64,000 nucleotides of DNA from NCBI RefSeq assembly GCF_000346465.2, contig NC_034015.1, positions 10,805,867-10,869,866 on the forward strand, in the 5' to 3' direction. A program made the translations under genes and the position numbers. This DNA comes from Prunus persica (taxonomy: Eukaryota; Streptophyta; Magnoliopsida; Rosales; Rosaceae). The notes beneath the pieces were generated by a model. That model made no database searches and had not been told where the DNA came from. It worked only from the letters and a program-made list of their open reading frames with translations. Below, one piece after another: positions 23,401 through 33,112 of this stretch (its first letter is position 1; every line of letters starts with the position of its first letter).

Positions 23401-23566
23401 GAAAAGAAAAATTAAGAAAAAGGAGAAGCAACGGTGCTAGGGTTTAAAAGTGGCGACATTATTAAGGTTTTAGAGATTAATGATAAAATACCTGGTAAAG
23501 GCTTGAGGCGAAGAGGGCAAGGTCGATGCAGAAGCAGATAAGCCAATAGATCAAATCCCAAGCCAT
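20020..23566 (-). CDS. Cornichon family ER cargo receptor
   Basis: Small membrane protein that loads cargo into COPII vesicles at the ER (Erv14/CNIH family). Exons: 23566-23492, 22778-22597, 21485-21363 and 20080-20020, all GT..AG, summing to 441 nt and a 146-residue protein. Residues 1-25 (MAWDLIYWLICFCIDLALF...) form the first membrane segment. The family hallmark LTDLEADYINPYE follows at about 29-41. A second hydrophobic region is CALFLVTQHWFMFLITVP. LIDVTEVFRVLNTEKK is the conserved cytosolic-loop block, followed by the segment LVKLGFYFSLLAIIIVR and a short C-terminus ending in VNIF. Length fits the family. Intron 3 contains a long CT microsatellite. A MITE-like repeat lies about 150 bp upstream of the start. 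Confidence 0.92.
20278..20355. repeat. Two-copy 39-bp tandem repeat
   Basis: GGGGTAGAACATTCC...AATTTTTAGATG occurs twice in a row inside cornichon intron 3. Confidence 0.8.
20383..20449. repeat. (CT)n microsatellite in cornichon intron 3
   Basis: About 33 uninterrupted CT units, likely to vary in length between individuals. Confidence 0.95.
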
Positions 23567-23725
23567 GCTCAACGAGTCGACGACACCACGGAGACGGAGG
23601 TTTGGCGAGTATTGAGTAGGAGATTCTAGTCTCTCTATGGTGCTGTTCTCAAGTTATGCGCCATTTTCAACTGGCCTTTTTCAAATTACTCTTAAAAATA
23701 TTTTGACAAAAAAGAAATACTATAC

Positions 23726-24109
23726 GAACCGTTTGGTTCACGGAATAAATTTGAGGGACGGAATGGAAGATTCACGTTTGTTAATGCCAGGAAATATTAC
23801 TATATTTTTTTTCACATATTTGTTTTGAATAGAAATGGAAAACGAAGTTTGTATAATTTTCCAATAATACCTATATTAAATCAAATAAAAAAATACATTT
23901 AATGATATATTGTAATTCTAAATCATTAATGGGAACAAAATGATCATAAAAAAATGTGTATCTAATATTGGCTCATTTTTCTAAACTTTCTCATGAGGAG
24001 GAAAAACCCATATGCCAAGCAACCATTTCTCATACATGGACCTATCAAACATTGAAAAGCAATGGATTTTCCATCTCCAAACATCATTTCTCATGAACCA
24101 AACAGGGCC
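23726..24109. mobile_element. MITE-like repeat upstream of the cornichon gene
   Basis: Left GAACCGTTTGGTTCACGG and right CATGAACCAAACAGGGCC are imperfect inverted repeats of the TGTTTGGTT type common in plant hAT/Harbinger MITEs. The interior is AT-rich and non-coding. The exact ends are uncertain. Confidence 0.45.
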
Positions 24110-25229
24110 AAAGTCTAGAAAATAATACTTTGTATCTCCTTGATTTCCAAGTAATATTTCATTCCCTTTGTAACATTTTTTTAACTCATATTGTACCAAC
24201 TTTAAATATTAAAGAAAAACAAATTGTATCCAAAAGGAAGTAACAAATAATGTGCAAACATCCATACAGCTGGTAGTTGGCAGTTGGGTGCCACGAGTAA
24301 AAGTCTTTCCACTTCAAGATTGTGGATCTGCTCTAGCTCTGATAATGAGAGTTAAGCTTTAGTTCATCCAAAAAAAAATATGCAAGGAAGTTTACTCATT
24401 TCTCAAGGTCTCGGTTCGATTTTTCTTTTGGTTATATCATTTCTATTAGAGATAAAAATAGAGAGCTGATTTTTCCACTTCTCTTTTATCCACTTACACT
24501 CATTTTGTTAGAAATTGTACGTTTTCACTCCTCTTTTATCCACTTACATTCCTTTTTTTTTGTTATAATTATAAAAAAAAAAACTAAATAAAACCCCCTA
24601 AATTATATGGTCATTTTCAAGTTCATACTCAACTTTAGAGACATTTATAAGTACATACTCAAACTCTCAAAAACCCTACAATTTACCCCATCTGTTAGCC
24701 AAATCGTTAATTAATCTGTTAAATGCTAATATGGCAAAAGTGAAACCTATTTTTTAATTGACATGGACTCCACATAAGAAATAAAATTAACAAAAAATTC
24801 TTTTGTTGTTTAAATTAATTTAACAATAAAAATATAGTTAAAATAAATTAAAATCCAACACCACCCTCCTCTAACACCAAAACCTAACAACCACCGCCCC
24901 TTCCCCACCAGCTCACTCTTCAGCTCCGGCGATATCCAAACCCCACCCCACTGCAACAACCAACCAATTAACCCCTCCCAGATTTAACCTCCACAGCCCC
25001 TAAATCCCTCAATCATTCATAGGCAAATCTAAAATCCAAATCCCCAAATCCCTCTGAGCATATAAGTTCAATATGGTGTCGTATTGGCGGCAAGTGACTG
25101 GGTTCCAAGACGGCCACGAGACTCGTATTCGAAGCCGGCCATGAGTTCTAGCACCATCGGATGCCTTTGATTGCTTCCAATTCCACGAGATTTATGGAGA
25201 ACTCAATGAGGGTTTGATAAAGTTTCAGC

Positions 25230-25985
25230 TTCTCTATTTGATTTCAAGGGTTTTCCCATAGGTTAGAGACAGAGATGACAGAGAGAGTAAGAGACGAAGA
25301 GAGTCTGAGACCTCCACCGCTATCAGATCTCTTTCCCCATAAAGCTTTTGCTTACTCAAATCCAATGTTTCAAGCTTCATCAAACCTCTAAATAGTCGCA
25401 GGAACGCCTCCTGAAAACCCACAGTTGCTCAAATTTAAAACCTACAAGCTCCTCAACTCCCCAACATTAATCTCACTAGAAAACTTGCTATTGCTCAGGT
25501 TCAAAATAGTCAAGTTGGTTAGCTGCATCAAGAGTCATCTGGAACTTTGCCAGTTAGATTATTGTTGCTCAAATTCAATGATTCGAGCTCTGAAATTGCC
25601 CCCAAACTCGACAAAATGGCACAGGCAAAAAAATTCCCTCCCAAATAGAACACCTTCAAGCTTCTAATTCCTTCCCAAAAGGAAGGAACTTGACCCCAAA
25701 ATCTGCTTCCTTCAACATCAAGAACCTATAGCAAACTGCATATTACAATCCCACCAGGAAGCTCACCACTCAGCGAGTTATTCGCCAACCTCATTTCTTC
25801 TTTCACCTCCAGCAGCTTCATATCACAACTATAGTCCAAATCCAAACACTGATTCGTTTCTAGGAATAACTCACCCAATATCAAATTCGAAATCTCCATC
25901 AAGGTCCGTCAAGGAAGAATCTGGGCTTTACGATTTGGCAGCAAAGACGGGTTTTTCTGATATGCGTGAAGTCGATTCCAATATG
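25230..25985 (-). pseudogene. Captured LRR receptor-kinase fragment
   Basis: Minus-strand translation shows successive leucine-rich repeats across broken frames: NNSLSGELPGGI-like, ISELESLNLSNNNLTGKVP, LTNLTILNLSNSKF, VLNLSNCGFSGG, then LMKLETLDLSKQKLYGE. The order and wording resemble the ectodomain of At4g36180-type LRR receptor kinases. Several stops and frameshifts break it. It starts and ends inside the TIR element with no kinase domain, so it looks like a captured, decayed fragment. Confidence 0.65.
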
Positions 25986-26070
25986 TGGCTATGTGCAGGT
26001 TTTTCGGGAATAATATGGGTTGTGGTCATTGTCAATGTCAGAGAGGATTGAGGGAGAAGGAGGTGGTTGG

Positions 26071-26099
<29 letters not shown>
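26071..26099. repeat. (AT)n microsatellite followed by a T run
   Basis: A simple TA repeat then about 14 T, inside the TIR element. It creates spurious Tyr-Ile frames. Confidence 0.9.
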
Positions 26100-26112
<13 letters not shown>

Positions 26113-26276
26113 GCTGGATTGGACCTGTGGGGAGGAGGGGTTGGAGGTTAGGTTGGAAGGTAGGGGGATATCGGAGAAGATGCGTTTTTTTTTTTCTTTC
26201 GGTTTTTAGATTTTTTATTTCATTTTATTGTTTTTCATTTATTTTATTTCTTATGGAGTCCACGTCAATTAAAAAA

Positions 26277-26378
26277 GAGTGGTGATTTCCTCACTCCAAT
26301 TTTATCCACTTACACTCTATTTTATAACTAAAAAAGGAGTGTAAGTGGATAAAATTGGAGTGGGGAAATCATTACCCT
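26277..26378. mobile_element. 102-bp MITE nested in the TIR element
   Basis: Near-perfect hairpin: GATTTCC, then TCACTCCAATTTTATCC, ACTTACACTC, a short AT loop, then GAGTGTAAGTGG and ATAAAATTGGAGTGGGGAAATC. It interrupts the right inverted arm of the 2-kb element. Related single arms are at about 24470-24550. Confidence 0.75.
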
Positions 26379-26559
26379 TAAAAAATAGGTCCTATAAATG
26401 CCACATAAGCATTTGACAGATTCACTAACGGTTTGGCTAACGAAAGGTTTTCGGGAGTTTGAATATGTACTCGTAAATGTCTATAAAGTTGGGTATGAAC
26501 ATGAAAATGACCCTATAATTTTGGGGGTTTTATGTAGTTTTCTTAAAAAATATTTAAAA

Positions 26560-27985
26560 AAATAAAAGGGAGTATAAGTATTAAAAAAATTATTTGAAAA
26601 AGTTTCCTTTCCTTCTTGTATTCCTTTCCACTCCCTATTGGAAATGTGTTAATCCTTTTTTTTTTGGGAGACTTTGGAAAAGCCCAAAGGAGAGAGAAAA
26701 TTTTTAAAAGAAGCCAAAATAGACAAAGTTGCCCTTATTTTTTTTTTGATTTCCTAAGGAAACCTTTACATTTGCATGTCTTTGGTTTGAAAGTTGAGAG
26801 GTTTTTCTGTCTTTTTTGAAAAAGCTTTGGCTTTTTCCAAAAGTGAAAGTTTTTTTATGGGTAAAACCTAAATTTACTTTTTTTTTTTGGGTCGATATCA
26901 AGTTTCATTAACATAGCAAGTTAAGACCGTTATATCAAAATGACTCAGAAAAAATGAGCTCAAACAAATGCAACACAAAAGTAATAAAATCCACAACAGA
27001 CATAACACTCACAAAATACATAAAAATACCTCAAAGAGCCTGAAGAAATTCCCTAATAATGTGTGGTAAGAGATATGCAGAGAAGAAGAGAGTTACCTTG
27101 TGTCGGAGGTGGTCGGAGATGGTGGTGGCGCTCTTTGTAGGGAAAATCGAAGAGATATGGAGGTGGTTGGAGGTGGCAGTTGTTTGTAGTAAAAATTAGT
27201 CAAATTTTTAATACAGCGTCAAAATTGTACAAAATTAAAATGTTATTTAAAATATAATTATTCTTCTTCTTTGTTTGGAAAAATCTAATTATTTTTAAAA
27301 TGTGAAGACATCAAATAATGGATTATGGTAATGTATAGGTAATTTTTTTATGACGGGGTCCACCTCTTTATAGGATCAAACTCTGGAAGTGTAAACTCAC
27401 TATATATTTGATGGACGTTTGATCACTACATTTTTTTTGTCAAAGACTTGTAGATGCTGCTAGAGAATAACCAATAATACTCCTAATGACACCCTCACCC
27501 ATTTATTCCCAGCAACCAACAACAGGCACGATGAGCTTGTGGCTCTTTCAACAAACATCTATTGGTCTAAACTTTGCCTCCAACTAGAGCAACAACAATA
27601 CTAAATTGAAGACAAATAGTGCACATGTAAAATACTAAAATCACTAATAGTGCAACAACAATAGTGCACAACCATAACCATATGATATCTAATTACTAAA
27701 TTACTAAATATTTGTTTAATACTTCAAAACAAAAACTCAAAATACGATGACGATTAAACCCCTGTAATTCAAATAAAGAAAGGAATAAATAGCTGAATCA
27801 AATTGTATACTCAAAATCAATGTTGTTGGCATGAGTTGGGTGTGCTCAAACAGATAAGTTAAACACAGATAGGAAGTTTCAGTTTCACATTTCATCAGAT
27901 CATTGAGTTAGAATGCGGGCTAATTTTGATCTCCGAATGTAGCCTAGATGCCTCAGATCATTGAGTTAGAATGCGGGGTAAGTAT
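26560..27985. other. Intergenic, no gene recognised
   Basis: AT-rich DNA. Short inverted matches around TTGGAAAAGCCCAAAGG (26668) and GCTTTGGCTTTTTCC (26825) hint at a small decayed MITE. No coding signal. Confidence 0.35.
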
Positions 27986-28276
27986 AATACTGGACAGAGT
28001 CACAGATATACAGCAAAATGTTGAGATAGAGATCTACATCTTGTATCAGCTACAATAATTTTAGAATAACTATATTAATATTTTTTTTAAATCCACAACA
28101 AAATTTAGTTGTTGCGTTACATGTCAAAGTCGCATTCTAGTCGCATTCTAGACAAGAATATAAACTTCATAAATCCAATTGTAAATGCTGAGAGTTTAGA
28201 TTTATGTGGTCTTGAAGTTTTTTGCATGCTAGAATTGCATGCTTGATTCGTACTTTTAGTTATTCTGGTACGATTC

Positions 28277-28392
28277 TCCATGATGGATATAGTTTCATCA
28301 TTCAGGTATCCATATATGATTGATTCTTCCTCTATGTCCATATATGACGAAACTATATCCATCATGGAAGAGGCGATCATATCCATCATGGA
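28277..28392. repeat. Imperfect palindrome within the repeat unit
   Basis: TCCATGATGGATATAGTTTC on the left pairs with GAAACTATATCCATCATGGA on the right, and TCCATATATGA/TCATATATGGA match internally. It marks a head-to-head join of two unit copies. Confidence 0.7.
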
Positions 28393-28506
28393 CAATTGTG
28401 CCACTATAACTAAAAGTACAGATCAATCACATCCCAATCTTCGACGTTTTAGAGAGATCTTGAGTAATCTAGCATGTAACAAAATTTATGCGCTAAAACA
28501 TGAATT

Positions 28507-28975
28507 TTGTTTGCATTGGATGCATCTTTTACCCATTTGATAGTTGAAACTCACTGTTTGAATGCGGTCCAGATGATTAATTATGAGGGTGAGTGTATGG
28601 CAGCTGAAGGGGGTTTGGTGGAGGAGATCTATTGGCTAAGACACCAACGTTTCCATTTCAATGTGAAATATGTTCCTCAGTGTGCTAATACAACGGCTCA
28701 TCCGATTGCTCAGTATAGTATATGGGAACAAGATCTTGCTTTCTTGTTTAAGTCAGGACTGTTGTGGCTAAAAGAGTGTATCCAACATGATAGCTCTACT
28801 TTTTAGTTCCATGTTATTTGTATTATGCATGTGTGGTACTTTTTCCTACTCGGATTTTGACCCTCGTGGTTTTCGCCGGGAAGGTTTTAGCGAGGCCATA
28901 TTTATTCATGATGTATGTTACCTATTTGATTTGAGTTAATGAAATAGCTCTTTCCCAAAAAAAAAGAAAAAGGAA
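28507..28975 (+). pseudogene. LINE 3' end with RNase H domain remnant
   Basis: A 99-codon frame (28507-28806) reads as the C-terminal half of a plant LINE-type RNase H: LDASFTHLIVETHCLNAVQMI, LVEEIYWLRHQRFHFNVKYV and ANTTAHPIAQY, where family members have an RxxNxxAHxLA block. The 3' tail contains TTTTGACCCTCGTGG and AGTTAATGAAATAGC and ends in an A-rich run at about 28957-28980. The 5' part, including reverse transcriptase, is missing, as in 5'-truncated LINE insertions. Confidence 0.65.
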
Positions 28976-30318
28976 AAAGGTAACTATTAAATTTATGTGG
29001 ATTTTTTAAAAACTAATATATTCAATGGAATACTCTAAAATCATATTAGCTGATTCATAATGTAGATCCATATCTCAATAACTTCTTTCTGAAAGCAATG
29101 ACAGAGTTGTTCAACTTCATTATTGATAAGATTCTTGACATGAACTTCATGCGTGAAGTTAATTTTGTTGTGGATATTTTTTTAATATTAATATATTTAT
29201 TTAAAATCATTGTAGCTGATGCAGGACATAGATCTTTATCTCAATGACTTCTCCCTGAAAGCAATGACAAAGTGGTTAAACTTCACGATGGATATCATAT
29301 GGTTATTCACTAGTATGGTTAGATATCATATGGATATCATTGCAACTGGCGGTAAACTCTAGGAGTAATGTATTGTCATTTTATGTATCAAAAACAAGTT
29401 TAATGATAGAAGGACCAAACCCTATGTTTTGGAGGTGAGTAATTGTCATTTAAATTTGTTCGTCATTTATTTACCTCAATCAAGAGAAATTGAAACATCA
29501 CACATGAAGTTCATGTCAACACTCATATCCATAGTAAAGTTTAACAACTCTTTCATCGCTTTTGGGAAGAAGTTGTTGTGATAGGGATCTACATTCTGTA
29601 TCAATTACAATGATTTTAGAATAATCCTTGAAATATATTAATATTAAAAAAAATCCATAACAAAATTTAGCTGTTACCTTACTTGTCAAGGTCGCGTTCC
29701 AAGCAAGAATAAAAGCTCCATGGCTCCAATTGTAAACTCTATGAGTTTAGATACATGTAATCCTGAATTTTGTTGCATGCTAGATTACTTAGTTCCTCTC
29801 TGAAGCGTGGACGATTAGGATGTTCTTGATCCTTAATCATTTTGGCACGATTGTCCATGATGGATATAGTTTCATCAGTCATAGAGCTGATAAGATAGGA
29901 CATGTTGGGGTGGATTCGACATAGATATGTGCTTCTTGGGGCAGATTAGGATGTGGTTTTATTCTATTGAAATATCTCCAGAATTGGATGCAACTGGTGG
30001 TAAACTCTATGAGTAATGTATTGCCATTTTATGTACCAAAAATAAATTTTATAGGAAAACCAAACCCTAAGTTTTGGAGGTAATTAATTGACATTTAAAA
30101 GTGTTCGTTATATATTTATCTCAACCAAGAGAAATTGGAATTTCACGTATAAAGTTCATGTCAACTCTTGTATCCATAATAAAGTTTAACAACTCAATCA
30201 TCGCTTTCTGGAAGAAGTCGTTGCAATAGGGATATGCATTCTGCATCAACAACAATGATTTTAGAATAATGCTTTAAATATGTTGTTTAAGCAACCATGG
30301 TTGGAAGCAAGCGCACGA

Positions 30319-30713
30319 GACCACTATCCAAAAGCGTCCTTAAGGAGACGCACGACAATTACAAATAAAGCGTTCTCTAGAAGACGCATGTTAAACAGAC
30401 CACTGTCCAAAAGAGTCCTCAGAGAGACGCATGGCGATTACAAATGAAGCGTCCTCCAGGAAGCACAGGTCAAACAGACCACTGTCCAAAAGCTTCTTGA
30501 GAGAGACGTTGGAAAACTACAAATGAAGTGTCCTTCGGGAGACGCAGGTCAAACATACCACTGTCCAAAATTGTCCTCAAAGAGACGTAGGGCAATTACA
30601 AATCAAGTGTCCTTCGGGAGGCGTAGGTCAAACAGACCACTGTCCAAAAGTGTCCTCATAGAGACGATAGGCAATTACAAATAAAGCGTCTTTCGAGAGA
30701 CGCATGCTAATTA
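30319..30713. repeat. Five-copy tandem repeat, 79-bp period
   Basis: GACCACTGTCCAAAAG recurs at about 30319, 30398, 30477, 30556 and 30635, exactly 79 bp apart. Each unit also has AGAGACGCA and AATTACAAATGAAGCG blocks. Copies differ at many positions, so the array is old. Confidence 0.85.
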
Positions 30714-30959
30714 GGCCACATCTAAAGGCAACCAAGGTGTCAGCAGGTCATTTAGGTAGTTCAAAAGACTCAATGCAAATTGAAGTTAAAGAAATAATTG
30801 AAGTTTCATAGCAAAAGTGACCAACTAGCTAGAGTTCAAGAAAAGAAAGATAGTCAACCGAGACTAATTATTGCAAAAAGAAAAACAAGTTACAAAGCTT
30901 GAAAAGATAAAGGAGTCTTCATCTACTGCAAAATTCCGACAGGCGACCTTTGATTAGCA

Positions 30960-31465
30960 ATCTCCTTAGCTTCTGCTTGATTAACTACGCTCTTTGCAGC
31001 TCCACCCTTCTCAACTACATGCTTATTAAATGCAATCATCTGCTTAATAGCTCTAGTTGCCTGCTCCCAACCTCTGTCACCAATTCATCAATTGCGACCT
31101 ACCTGGCATCATCATCCTCTGCGTCAAGCTCATCAGCCATTGTCTCATTAGCTACTTGCTCTTTGGTTGCCTTTATGTCCACAACATTGATCTGCTCATC
31201 TTGAGCAAGAGGCATGTCAGGGTAAAATAACTCGATATCTTCATCTTCAATGGAATGGCAAAGAACAACCCCACTTTTGCAATCTAAGTAGCCCAGCTTG
31301 TATGCGTCGATGACAGTCTTAGACTTGGATTGTTCAATAGCTTTGCGGTAGACATCGAACTTAACCAGTAGCTTTTCATAACTTTAGGTTATGTCGACGT
31401 TCAGAAGAGTTGAGTTCGCTATCTTTTTTAGCAACTCTTTAGCCCAACTAGACTCTTCTTCATTT
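30960..31465 (-). pseudogene. Transposon-like ORF remnant (unknown protein)
   Basis: On the minus strand from about 31463 a frame reads EESSWAKELLKKIANSTLLN, then a stop, then YEKLLVKFDVYRKAIEQS, TVIDAYKLGYLDCKSGV, SIEDEDIELFYPD, ending in an acidic DELDAEDDDA. It is helical and charged, like the gag-like proteins of plant LTR elements, and lies beside a tandem array. The stop near 31386 and the lost frame after 31080 mark it as dead. Confidence 0.5.
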
Positions 31466-31483
31466 TAGACATCTTTGTTTCAT

Positions 31484-32080
31484 GGCATTTTAGCCCGTTG
31501 TTGAGTGGGCCGGGCTTGGGCTTGGGTGTCTAAAGCCTGGCTAGGCCCGTTTGAGTCCAAGAAAGCCCGGCCTAGCCCGCCCATAAAAGTCCAGCCCACG
31601 GGCTCACATACATATAAATAAATATATATAAAAATCCAAGTTAAATGAAATATGGAGAAAATCATTATTTATTATCATTGTAAGAACTAAAAAAATTAAG
31701 TATGAGATAAAATATAATTTTATTAATATGAGGTTGTATAACTATATCTTTATATTTCTGGAAAAAAAAAAAAGAGAACTATGAAGTTATGAACAAAGAA
31801 AAAAATGGAGACATAAACATATAGACAAATGTAAATAAAGAACTATGAAAAAAGAGAAAACATGGAAACACACCAAAACATAGAAAAATATATATATATT
31901 AAAAAAAAGACAATATAAAGTAGGCCCATTTAGGCCCGGCCCAACCCGGCTCAATAGGCTTTTTCAAGCTTGGCCTATGGGCTAGGCTTGGGCTTTGAAT
32001 TTTCAAAAAAACCTGGCCTGTTATTTTCTCTCTCCTCTTTAAAGCCCGGCCCTGCCCAGCTCGGCCCATTGATGAGGCCT
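31484..32080. mobile_element. TIR repeat with GGCCCGGCC-rich ends
   Basis: Both ends are rich in GGGCCGGGCTTGGGC, AAAGCCTGGC and AGCCCGGCC motifs in opposite orientation, around an AT-rich core with TATA repeats. This layout matches a common plant non-autonomous repeat with pseudo-palindromic GC-rich arms. Non-coding. Confidence 0.55.
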
Positions 32081-32099
32081 AGTTTGAGCTACAAACCCC

Positions 32100-32545
32100 T
32101 TGTATTTATTTACTTATTTTTTTTTTAAAAGGTGTAGTTGGCATTTTCAAAAAGTATTGTATACTCCTTTTATATTTTCTTCTTAGTCTCATTTTATAGT
32201 GAAATATTCAAATCTACACATTACTAATGATAAAAGGCTCTCAATAGTTCTTAAATGCTAATATAATTGAAGCTAGATTTTAAATTTGCATTAGTGAAAT
32301 AAAAATAAACAATAAACAATGAGTGGTTAATTGTATTTATAACAGCTCCCAAATTTATTTTTTTATTTTTAGCAAACCTCTAAAGTGAAAAATGTCCCAA
32401 ATTTTTATGAAGAAAAAAGAAAATGTCCCAAAATCCCAAAAGTGAAATATATATATAGATTCCCAAAAAAAGAAGAAGGAGGTACAACAAAAAAGAAAAA
32501 AGAAGGAAACGAAAACCTTCACAAAACCCTCTTTTGGGTTCCTCT
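32100..32545. other. Intergenic, no gene recognised
   Basis: AT-rich spacer with a plus-strand frame of low-complexity Lys/Glu codons; not a gene. Confidence 0.35.
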
Positions 32546-32549
32546 AAGG

Positions 32550-33016
32550 CCCCGTTTGGTTTATGGAAAAGGAGGTTTGGGAATGAGAATTTAATTGCTT
32601 TACCATGTTTGGTAAGTCCAGACATAAAAAATGGTTGCTTGACACATGAGAAAGTAGGAGGGAAAGTGAAACCCTCCTCTTAGCTTGAGTTTTATTTTCC
32701 CTCATCATTAGAAAGTTTGGGAAAATGAGTCAACATTCAATGCACAATTTTCATAACTATTTTGTCCCTATGAACAATTTGTAATTACAACGTATCACTA
32801 AATACATTTTTTTATTTGATTTAATATGGGTATAATTGAAAAATTATACAAACTTTATTTTTCATTCTTACTCAAAACAAATATGGGAAAGAAAATAAAG
32901 TAAAATCGCCCAGTTACTTTCTTCACATTACCAAACGTTGGAAATGAAACTTTCATTCCCATTTATTAGGAAATTACATGAGAAGTGGTTCCTCAAATCC
33001 ATTATGTTAACCAAAC
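32550..33016. mobile_element. MITE in the promoter of the MurD gene
   Basis: Left GCCCCGTTTGGTTTA and right TTAACCAAACGAGGC are inverted, with further matching interiors (TTTGGGAATGAGAATTT and AATGAAACTTTCATTCC; ACCATGTTTGGTAA and TTACCAAACG). CTCTAAG lies just outside the left end and shortly beyond the right, a possible 7-8-bp hAT-type target duplication. It ends about 97 bp before the MurD start codon. Confidence 0.6.
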
Positions 33017-33112
33017 GAGGCAACGGCTCTAAGAACTGAGATACATACAATGATTTAATGCTCTTTCAAGCAAGACTCTCTGTGAACAATCAGATGTAAA
33101 CGCCCAAACGCC

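Larger units (their letters stand above)
24582..26545. mobile_element. TIR element of about 2 kb carrying a gene fragment (Pack-type)
   Basis: The left arm (about 24582-24795: AAACTAAATAAAACCCCC, GGTCATTTTCA, ACATTTATAAGTACATA, TTGACATGGACTCCACAT) is repeated inverted at about 26240-26545. The right arm is interrupted by a 102-bp MITE. Arms exceed 200 bp, as in Mutator-like elements, but I cannot see a 9-bp target duplication because the flanks are A-runs. The centre has no transposase and holds a receptor-kinase LRR fragment on the minus strand. Confidence 0.7.
27990..30290. repeat. Cluster of diverged repeat copies in both orientations
   Basis: A unit of about 300 bp (TAGAGATCTACAT..., AATCCACAACAAAATTTAG, CATGATGGATATAGTTTCAT) is seen near 28015-28320, 29580-29885 and partly 30220-30290, and inverted near 28985-29170 and 29160-29300. 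Copies differ substantially. A LINE 3' end sits between them. The unit has no recognised protein. Confidence 0.55.

Noticed and set aside
30950..31204. Ser/Leu-rich plus-strand frame
   Set aside because: Shadow of the minus-strand transposon ORF remnant.
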